From contig DUGV01000197.1 of NCBI GenBank assembly GCA_013331225.1, positions 1-10,784 of the forward strand: 10,784 nucleotides of DNA, given 5' to 3'. The notes under the pieces were generated by a model that was not told where the DNA came from, searched no databases, and worked only from the letters and a program-made list of their open reading frames with translations. Within the stretch, counting starts at the first letter, position 1. Each line of letters opens with the position of its first letter. Both the position numbers and the translations under genes were made by a program. This DNA is from Methanolinea sp. GTDB taxonomy: Archaea > Halobacteriota > Methanomicrobia > Methanomicrobiales > Methanospirillaceae. Positions 5,732 to 10,784 of the stretch are shown piece after piece.

Positions 5732-6559
5732 TCACCCCTCCCCGATCACCATCACCCTCCACTCTGTCCCGTGGAGACTGACCGTCGACCAGAAGGTCTC
5801 TTTCCGGACGACCGCATCCGACCCTGTGCCGTAGAACGAGTAGGTGTCGTATCCCGAGCGGTTCGCGGCAGCGTGGCGTGCGACCCGGTCGATCTCCGGG
5901 AACTGTGCGTAGAGCGCATCCCCGAAGGTCTCTTTCCCCACTTCTCCCGGGTCCGGGTCGTAGAGGATATGGCCCCCTGTCTCGATCACCATGAAGGTGT
6001 ACGGAGTCCCGTTCGCCGCATCCTCCGCGATTGGCCTGATCAGATCGTACGGCACGAACATTGTGCTGATCACCCCAAGGAACTTTCCGTCCGCCGACCT
6101 GACCGGGTGCGCGACTGCCACCCCGTTTCCTCCCTCGGCAAGCGGGAACATGCCGCTCATCACCGGGACCTTTTCCGCGAGCGTCCGCTGCACGACTTCC
6201 TGGCCGGAGAGGTCCTGCCCTACAAGCACCTTCACGCTCTCCGGCTCCGCGGCGACGACCGTGCCGTTCGCATTGCAGGTGATCATAGTGAGGACGGGGG
6301 GGTAGGATGAGATCCTCCCCTTCAGCACGGCCTCCGCATCAGGCCCGGCGATCCCGGTCTTTTCGAGCGACGCGGCTGTCATCGAGGCGACTCTCTCAAG
6401 TTCGTCAAGGGCACCCTGGATGGCGCCGGTTGCATCTCCTAGAATTACGAGCATGCTATTGTGATCGGGGGCCTTCGTCTCCAGTCCGTCCAGGCAGCCA
6501 GAACCAAGAAGTGAGATGAGCAGGATGGCGAAGAGTAGGAGGGAACGGAGGGTGTGCAT
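5732..6559 (-). CDS. Cache-domain lipoprotein (dCache-like extracellular sensor)
   Basis: This encodes 275 residues. A signal peptide (1-21) ends in lipobox LLGSGC with Cys22 lipidated. A long helix (about 35-72) leads into a double-Cache-type domain. The membrane-distal part (about 73-165) includes TMITCNANGTVVAAEP, GQDLSGQEVVQRTL and the strand GVAVAHPVRSADGKFLGVIS. The membrane-proximal part (about 185-273) includes FMVIETGGHILYDPDPGEVGKETF, then SGYDTYSFYGTGSDAVVRKETFW and HGTEWRVMVIGEG. These are typical dCache_1 landmarks, as in chemoreceptors and histidine kinases, but here there is no transmembrane output; the protein ends with the sensor. It probably binds a small ligand such as an amino or organic acid at the cell surface, which is inference from the family. 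The ATG at 6559 places the signal peptide correctly. A degraded copy of its 3' end lies about 1.4 kb away at 4335-4403. Confidence 0.85.
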   Translation of the reverse strand: MHTLRSLLLFAILLISLLGSGCLDGLETKAPDHNSMLVILGDATGAIQGALDELERVASMTAASLEKTGIAGPDAEAVLKGRISSYPPVLTMITCNANGTVVAAEPESVKVLVGQDLSGQEVVQRTLAEKVPVMSGMFPLAEGGNGVAVAHPVRSADGKFLGVISTMFVPYDLIRPIAEDAANGTPYTFMVIETGGHILYDPDPGEVGKETFGDALYAQFPEIDRVARHAAANRSGYDTYSFYGTGSDAVVRKETFWSTVSLHGTEWRVMVIGEG

Positions 6560-6713
6560 GTGTGAAGTATGTATCGGTGGCAGGGTGGCTTGTGGTTTGC
6601 GATCAGAAGGGTTGTACTTTTTACCAGTAACATGAAGGAGAGGTTCGGGGTATCAGGGGATCAGAATCCCCCGCTTCCCTCTGAACTCATCGCCCGGCAC
6701 AGGGAGACCGCCT

Positions 6714-6722
6714 GAATTATTG
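6714..6722 (+). promoter_or_regulatory. TATA-like box of the 4Fe-4S membrane protein gene
   Basis: GAATTATTG is centred about 40 nt before the ATG at 6758, predicting a transcript start near 6744 and a leader of about 14 nt. AGGA at 6747-6750 would serve as a short Shine-Dalgarno sequence, 7 nt before the ATG. It lies in the 198-nt divergent region shared with the Cache lipoprotein gene, whose own possible box is AT-rich sequence around 6618-6628 (minus strand). Confidence 0.35.
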
Positions 6723-6757
6723 TCATCCGAATCATACCTGAAATGCAGGAATAAAGT

Positions 6758-7522
6758 ATGGCCAAAGCAGATAAGCCCGAACAGCCTGCATCATCCCGCC
6801 AGAAATACCGGCGGTGGATCCTTTTGCTCACTTTCATCGCAATCCCGGTGACGATATTCTACATCTCCCCGATTGTCATCATGATGGGAGCATCCGAGGG
6901 TATTGTGACGGGCTCCTTCCTGCTCTACATCGTGCTCTTTGTCCTCTCTCTTTTCGCAGGGCGGATCTGGTGCGGGTGGCTCTGCCCGATGGGTGCCTGC
7001 CAGGAGCTCGGGTCCCGGCTGATTAAGAAGAACGTGAAGGAGGGATGGCCCAACTGGATCAAATACGGCGTCACGTTGCTCTGGATTGCTGCCATCGCAA
7101 ACGCGTTTTTCGCTGCAGGCGGAGTCCAGGGCGTCGATCCTTTCTATGGCACGATCAACGGGATCTCGGTCTCGTCCCTCCAGGTCCTCATGATGGTTGT
7201 GATGATCTTTACGGGAATCTTTGTTGTCGCGTTTCTCACGGGCAAACGCGGTTTCTGCCATATCCTCTGCCCGATCGCTGGCGTCATGGTTCTCGGCCGG
7301 AAGATCCGGAACCTCGCCGGCTGGACGGCACTCGAGATCGATGCCGATTCCGGCAGGTGCACCGACTGCCTCACCTGCTCGGAAAAATGCCCGGCAGGTC
7401 TCGACGTGCATGGCATGGTCAGGAAAGGTACAATGGAGAATCCAGACTGTATCATGTGTGCGACGTGTGCGGATGTGTGTCCGGAGAGGGTTATCCGGTA
7501 CGGCGTGGGGAAGGGAGGATAG
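6758..7522 (+). CDS. NapH-like membrane 4Fe-4S ferredoxin-type protein
   Basis: Membrane-bound electron-transfer protein of the NapH/MauN/CcoG-like group, 254 residues. Four hydrophobic segments (about 21-44, 51-70, 104-122, 138-161) flank two cytoplasmic-side Cys motifs typical of the family: GRIWCGWLCPMGACQE (Cys72, 76, 81) and GKRGFCHILCPIA (Cys167, 171). The C-terminal domain carries two classical [4Fe-4S] motifs: Cys201-204-207-211 followed by Pro, and Cys231-234-237-241 followed by Pro. In known relatives such proteins pass electrons between membrane carriers and a redox partner. Here no nap, nos or oxidoreductase gene is adjacent, so the partner and direction of electron flow are unknown. 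The start is supported by AGGA 7 nt before the ATG. Transcription is divergent from the Cache gene and probably ends at the T-tract at 7549-7554. Family assignment is strong; specific role is not. Confidence 0.9.
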   Translation: MAKADKPEQPASSRQKYRRWILLLTFIAIPVTIFYISPIVIMMGASEGIVTGSFLLYIVLFVLSLFAGRIWCGWLCPMGACQELGSRLIKKNVKEGWPNWIKYGVTLLWIAAIANAFFAAGGVQGVDPFYGTINGISVSSLQVLMMVVMIFTGIFVVAFLTGKRGFCHILCPIAGVMVLGRKIRNLAGWTALEIDADSGRCTDCLTCSEKCPAGLDVHGMVRKGTMENPDCIMCATCADVCPERVIRYGVGKGG

Positions 7523-7548
7523 GAACAATCCCCGCACTTTATTCTCCC

Positions 7549-7554
7549 TTTTTT
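7549..7554 (+). terminator. T-tract terminator after the 4Fe-4S protein gene
   Basis: Six T residues follow TTTATTCTCCC, 26 nt after the stop at 7522. The convergent gene ends at 7556, so the tract occupies almost the whole space between the two coding ends. There is no strong stem; an oligo-T run alone is enough for archaeal termination. Confidence 0.5.
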
Positions 7555-7555
7555 A

Positions 7556-7966
7556 TTAGCCGGTCCGTACAAGGAACCTGATATACGTACCATTATGCTC
7601 CCAGACCGTATTGTGCTCGTGCACGATCGTATGCACAAATGCTTCTTTCTCCCATACTGGCATTCGATGCATGGCATACTCCGGGCCAAACGCATTCCCC
7701 GGGATGAGATCCGTCAGGTCTCCCCTGGGGAGGAGGATCGATTTTCCCTCCCCGAAGGCGTCTTTCAGGTAGGGACGAGTGACAAGGTCCTGGTCCGTGA
7801 TATGAATATTAGATGGAGGTATGGTGCTGGGGATATCCGGGTCATACCGTATCTTTTCCACATCGTATGCATACGTCCCACCAAATGCGAGGGCTATCGT
7901 GATGAAAACCCATATGAGGAATACCACCAGCAGGATTTTTCCAATTTTTTTGATTTTAGGATTCAT
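7556..7966 (-). CDS. Membrane-anchored hypothetical protein
   Basis: This encodes 136 residues with no recognised family. The N-terminus is lysine-rich (MNPKIKKIGK), followed by one hydrophobic segment (about 11-30), either a signal anchor or an uncleaved signal peptide. The remaining ~105 residues are probably outside the cell. They include a Pro-rich stretch (DPDIPSTIPPSN), FGEGKSILLPRGDLTDLIPG, and a His-rich segment HTIVHEHNTVWEHNG (112-126) with His at 112, 116, 118 and 124 that could bind a metal, though this is speculative. A TATA-like box 26 nt before the ATG at 7966 supports the start and a leaderless message. The gene is convergent with the 4Fe-4S protein gene and separated from the next minus-strand gene by 139 nt that include that gene's T-tract. 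Confidence 0.65.
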   Translation of the reverse strand: MNPKIKKIGKILLVVFLIWVFITIALAFGGTYAYDVEKIRYDPDIPSTIPPSNIHITDQDLVTRPYLKDAFGEGKSILLPRGDLTDLIPGNAFGPEYAMHRMPVWEKEAFVHTIVHEHNTVWEHNGTYIRFLVRTG

Positions 7967-7986
7967 GATTGCTCATCTTGCCAGGC

Positions 7987-7994
7987 AATTTATC
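7987..7994 (-). promoter_or_regulatory. TATA box of the membrane-anchored hypothetical gene
   Basis: Minus-strand GATAAATT is centred about 25 nt from the ATG at 7966, which predicts a leaderless transcript and supports that start codon. Confidence 0.4.
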
Positions 7995-8091
7995 GTTGTT
8001 CTCGCTAAGCACGATCATGACGCGGGAAAAGCCAATCGGCTGACGATCGCCAAGTCCAAGATGCCGACAACGCAAAATACCGCCTTCTGGA

Positions 8092-8097
8092 AAAAAC
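8092..8097 (-). terminator. T-tract after the low-GC secreted protein gene
   Basis: Six A residues on + read as six T on the minus strand, about 9 nt beyond the stop at 8106. This fits archaeal oligo-T termination. No strong stem accompanies it. Confidence 0.4.
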
Positions 8098-8105
8098 AAT
8101 CTCCC

Positions 8106-9242
8106 TCAAGCCAGCCACTCCTCAAGCTTCCCGAGTTCCGGCACTGCAGGGAGGTACATCATCCCCGGTTCTGTCCGGTTGTCCAGGATAAAATCATAGG
8201 TGAACTCATACGCGGGTCTCAACAGCCCGGATGCATGGGTGTCCCTGCCATAATACACGAGATCGATCTTTGTCACGTTCACTGTCAGTGGCATCATCTC
8301 CCTGGTATTCTCCCCATACTTGAGGTATCTCTCCCGCGACATCGACCCTATCACCTTTTCATACATGTTCACGACATCGAGTCCGAGAAAATGTTCGTAT
8401 GCCTCTTCTGTTGTTATGATGGGATATTCCTTGTAGGGTGCGTAGGGTGGCCAGTCCTTATCAAGTTCGATGATATCACCATTCCCGCATATCTCTATAC
8501 GGATCGAATCTCCTACGACACGAGTTTTGTTCAGGTCCCGTGAGAAAATTACCTGGTAACAACTGGAGATGAGCGTGGAGGTGTTGTTCGGCCCAAGATA
8601 ATAACCTCTTTCCCCCTCAAGTGTCATGACCGATTCGATTTCCCTCTCCATGAGCCCAGTCGATTCCAGGTATCCGAGTGCAATTCTTTCGCATTCTTCT
8701 ATCGTGGGAGTAATGGAGGGTGCATCTTCGAGTCCGTTTGGCCTGTTTATCAGGTCAAAATTGATTGTCCCTGATTTATTCTCTATCCACAACTCGCTCT
8801 TCTTACCTTCTATATGCATAAACCCGTCACACTCGATGAACTTCCCATCGATTCCTACTTTCCTTGAAACTGTGAGTGCATGCTCCTGCGTGACGTTTGT
8901 CACATCCCGGTAGACCATCATTATCCCGGGATACTCATAGTATGGGATTATCATCTTCACGAGGATGACACCTCTGCCTGGGGGTGATATGAGCGCAATG
9001 TCCGTGCCCGGCACGGTTATGGGAAAACCGGGATCTGGGTCGGGAAGCAGGATCAGGGCTTCCCTGATCCCTTCCGAAGGTTGTAATAGTCCGTTTATTT
9101 CAAGAACCAGGTTTGCATGGACGAAATTTGTTCCACGCTGGAAACCTGCTGGCGGAAGCCACATGACAGAGGATGAAGAGACCGGCAGGACAATCCCTGT
9201 GATACAGAGAATCAGGACGAAGGAAGAGAGGAGTTTTATCAT
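8106..9242 (-). CDS. Secreted protein of unknown function, low GC
   Basis: This encodes 378 residues starting with a signal peptide, MIKLLSSFVLILCITGIVLPVSSSS, probably cleaved near residue 22-25. The rest is hydrophilic and likely extracellular. A Pro-rich region with DPDPGFPITVPG (68-79) is followed by strand-rich sequence. Residues about 177-290 have a helix-strand arrangement (EECERIALGYLESTGL, CYQVIFSRDLNKTRVVGDSIRIEICGNGDIIELDKDWPPY, IITTEEAYEHFLG) that recalls tandem PepSY/YpeB-like modules; this is a weak resemblance. Function is unknown. The ATG at 9242 is preferred to the in-frame ATG at 9257 because the TATA box lies about 29 nt upstream and would start transcription near 9245. Base composition is clearly lower in GC than the next gene (37% at 8761-8820 against 70% at 9841-9900), which may indicate a different origin. 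Confidence 0.7.
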   Translation of the reverse strand: MIKLLSSFVLILCITGIVLPVSSSSVMWLPPAGFQRGTNFVHANLVLEINGLLQPSEGIREALILLPDPDPGFPITVPGTDIALISPPGRGVILVKMIIPYYEYPGIMMVYRDVTNVTQEHALTVSRKVGIDGKFIECDGFMHIEGKKSELWIENKSGTINFDLINRPNGLEDAPSITPTIEECERIALGYLESTGLMEREIESVMTLEGERGYYLGPNNTSTLISSCYQVIFSRDLNKTRVVGDSIRIEICGNGDIIELDKDWPPYAPYKEYPIITTEEAYEHFLGLDVVNMYEKVIGSMSRERYLKYGENTREMMPLTVNVTKIDLVYYGRDTHASGLLRPAYEFTYDFILDNRTEPGMMYLPAVPELGKLEEWLA

Positions 9243-9265
9243 CGTGGGAGAATTCATCCATTCAC

Positions 9266-9276
9266 AAAAATATAAC
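9266..9276 (-). promoter_or_regulatory. TATA box of the low-GC secreted protein gene
   Basis: Minus-strand GTTATATTTTT is a good archaeal TATA box about 29 nt before the ATG at 9242. It predicts a transcript start only a few bases before that codon, and so excludes the ATG at 9257. Confidence 0.5.
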
Positions 9277-9383
9277 CAAACCCGTGATATGAAATATTTT
9301 TCCAAGAGAGTGAACGGGCATATCTTAAACGGCCCTGCAAGCGTTGCACCAGTCTGTGCTAGAATCACCCCCCCTCCACCAAC

Positions 9384-9392
9384 CTATAAATA
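9384..9392 (+). promoter_or_regulatory. TATA box of the GH81-like gene
   Basis: CTATAAATA is a strong archaeal TATA box centred about 31 nt before the ATG at 9419. A transcript would begin about 5 nt before the ATG, and no Shine-Dalgarno sequence is present, so the gene is probably leaderless. It lies in the 176-nt divergent region shared with the low-GC secreted protein gene. Confidence 0.6.
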
Positions 9393-9418
9393 CCATCCCC
9401 CCCGACGTTCACAATACC

Positions 9419-10784
9419 ATGTCGAGAGTACCTCTCCTCAGAACACTCTCCCTCTTCTTCATCATCAGTTTCACCTTCTCAGGTCTCGTCACCGCAGCCC
9501 CGATCCAGCTCGGGAACGCGTACGTCCAGACCGAGCGGGCCGACAATTGCCGGTGGCGGGGGAGCGAACTCTTCGAATGCAACTGGTGCTTAAACCCGAC
9601 TCCCGTCTACGCCGAGTACGCGCCGGTCTCGGAAAACATGAGGGACGGGCAGCTTGTGTACGGCCTCCACTCGTGGGCAGGCTATACCATCTGGCCGAAC
9701 AACACGCTGAACTATACGGGGGCATACTACAAGTCCGCGACAGAGCCATTCGTCAAGGTCTCGACCCCATTCGTGCAGTCGACCCTGTACGCGGACCCGC
9801 TCTCGCTGACATTCCGGAACCGTTACGCGAACGTGGACGGGCAGGGCCGGCTGAAAGGGCTCGTCTTCTCGATGCCGATCCCCGCAGCTGCGGACGGTGC
9901 GGAGTACGGACCGAACTCCTGTACATCTGGGGCGACGACGTTTTCCCCGGACGGGAAGACCCGGGAGATCAGCCAGAAGGGGCAGTGGGTATCGGGTCTC
10001 CGGGTGTTCCCGGCCGGCGACCTGAATGCGACCGAGCCCGGCTGGGGGGAGTCATTCCCCGATAACCTTGTCACCGACCGTATGGGCGACTGGGACATCG
10101 ATTTCATTCTCGACAGAAAAGGCTCGGCCGAGCAGCTGAAGCTGACGATGGCAAAGGGGTCGCCGTTTGCGTGGTTCACCTGGAAGGATGTTTCGGCCGG
10201 CGAGTCGATGGCGTTCCAGTTCTATACCGGGAACCCCTTCAACACCCTCAACCTCGAACGGGGGCACGTGAATCTCTCGCCGGTTGACACCGGAATCCCC
10301 GGGCTCGGGTGCTTCCTTATCGGGACAAACCAGGACAAGTCTTTCCTCGGAGGGGTGCTGGACAAGACGACCACGAACTGGAACTACTTCGCGGTCTTCT
10401 ACGACACTGCCTCCTCCCAGATGTCGGAGTACCCGGATCACGGGGTCTGGCTTACCCCCATCTCTCCTGGAGGGACCCGCCACTTCGTCATCGCCGGGCT
10501 CCCGGTGGTCGCGTATCCGAGGGGGTCGGTGAACCCCGACCCATATGTGCCGACCCGTGATCAGGCACTTGCCGAGTCCGCAGCATGGGTTCAGACTGTC
10601 GCACCCTACGCATTCAACTACGTTACGGATACGGAGGTCACATACAATGTCGACCGGACGACCGGCCTCCTCCACACGACGTATGCCGCGACGACCGCAA
10701 ACCATGGACCGGCCGGGAGCGGGACGGCCGGAAAGACCGTTATGCTCCTCCAGAGGCACCAGTACGAGACTTTCAATGATGGCA
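9419..10784 (+). CDS. Secreted GH81-like glycoside hydrolase, 3' incomplete
   Basis: An open frame from the ATG at 9419 runs without a stop to the right edge (455 codons seen). It begins with a signal peptide (about 1-26, MSRVPLLRTLSLFFIISF... ending near TAAP). The next ~400 residues resemble the N-terminal half of GH81 endo-beta-1,3-glucanases: YVQTERADNCRWRG near the start, a beta-sandwich region with DWDIDFIL (224-231), LTMAKGSPFAWFTW (242-255) like the GxPF strand of that family, WVQTVAPYAFNYVTDTEVTYN (390-410), and a LLQRHQYETFND stretch (443-454) like the segment leading into the helical catalytic domain. The catalytic acidic residues would lie beyond the window, so activity cannot be judged. 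The likely role is hydrolysis of beta-glucan outside the cell; another secreted carbohydrate-active enzyme is possible. Strong TATA box, leaderless, high GC and in-phase codon use support a real gene. Confidence 0.7.
   Translation, partial: MSRVPLLRTLSLFFIISFTFSGLVTAAPIQLGNAYVQTERADNCRWRGSELFECNWCLNPTPVYAEYAPVSENMRDGQLVYGLHSWAGYTIWPNNTLNYTGAYYKSATEPFVKVSTPFVQSTLYADPLSLTFRNRYANVDGQGRLKGLVFSMPIPAAADGAEYGPNSCTSGATTFSPDGKTREISQKGQWVSGLRVFPAGDLNATEPGWGESFPDNLVTDRMGDWDIDFILDRKGSAEQLKLTMAKGSPFAWFTWKDVSAGESMAFQFYTGNPFNTLNLERGHVNLSPVDTGIPGLGCFLIGTNQDKSFLGGVLDKTTTNWNYFAVFYDTASSQMSEYPDHGVWLTPISPGGTRHFVIAGLPVVAYPRGSVNPDPYVPTRDQALAESAAWVQTVAPYAFNYVTDTEVTYNVDRTTGLLHTTYAATTANHGPAGSGTAGKTVMLLQRHQYETFNDG

Noticed and set aside
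5418..5762. Minus-strand open frame of 114 codons in the intergenic gap
   Set aside because: It begins inside the Cache gene in another frame, has no ribosome site or domain, and contains both dyads. A remnant cannot be excluded, but a gene is not supported.
6791..7537. Minus-strand open frame of 248 codons
   Set aside because: Antisense to the NapH-like gene, whose Cys motifs leave no doubt; the product is rich in Asp, Glu, His and Arg with no domain.
8027..8038. Short AGCC/GGCT stem in the 7967-8105 gap
   Set aside because: Only four base pairs; expected by chance.
8965..10065. + strand open frame of 366 codons crossing a divergent promoter region
   Set aside because: It runs antisense over the low-GC secreted protein, through both TATA boxes, and then out of frame with the GH81-like gene. 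Its product is Arg-rich and low in complexity.
1..10784. CRISPR array, tRNA, rRNA, intact transposase or defence operon
   Set aside because: I looked for regularly spaced repeats, cloverleaf-like sequence, transposase motifs and nuclease/helicase/toxin genes and saw none.

Overview
The window looks like a chromosomal piece of a methanogenic archaeon, most likely order Methanomicrobiales (Methanoculleus-like). This is inferred, not proven. The reasons are archaeal TATA boxes about 25-30 nt before several start codons, T-tract terminators, lipoproteins with short Cys-anchored leaders, Cache-domain lipoproteins of the kind common in methanogens, and a NapH-type polyferredoxin. Almost every gene product is membrane-bound, lipid-anchored or secreted; only the methyltransferase looks cytoplasmic.

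Layout. Positions 1-56 may hold the tail of a gene entering from the left, followed by a gene-poor stretch to 290 that looks like non-coding or repeat DNA. A small four-helix membrane protein (291-668, +) ends at a hairpin/T-rich terminator. Convergent to it is an LCMT-like SAM methyltransferase (885-1733, -). A perfect 10-bp palindrome (1946-1970) separates it from a small lipoprotein (1990-2451, -). Next comes a lipoprotein with three tandem Cache-like modules (2783-4222, -), then a decayed scrap of a Cache gene (about 4335-4403). A membrane/coiled-coil protein with a strong TATA box follows (4472-5317, -). After a 414-nt gap with two dyads lies a second, single-Cache lipoprotein (5732-6559, -).

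Divergent from that gene is a NapH-like membrane 4Fe-4S protein (6758-7522, +). It runs to a T-tract that touches the end of a convergent membrane-anchored hypothetical (7556-7966, -). A secreted protein of unknown function with low GC (8106-9242, -) is divergent from a high-GC secreted GH81-like glycoside hydrolase (9419 to the right edge, +, incomplete).

How the genes work together. I see no convincing operon: spacing is 100-400 nt, and most genes have their own TATA box and/or T-tract. The common theme is the cell surface: two Cache lipoproteins that probably bind small ligands outside the cell, a membrane protein with a cytoplasmic coiled coil between them, and a secreted glucan-active enzyme. 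The duplicated and decayed Cache sequence suggests local duplication and loss. I did not find a CRISPR array, tRNA, rRNA, intact transposase or recognisable defence cassette.
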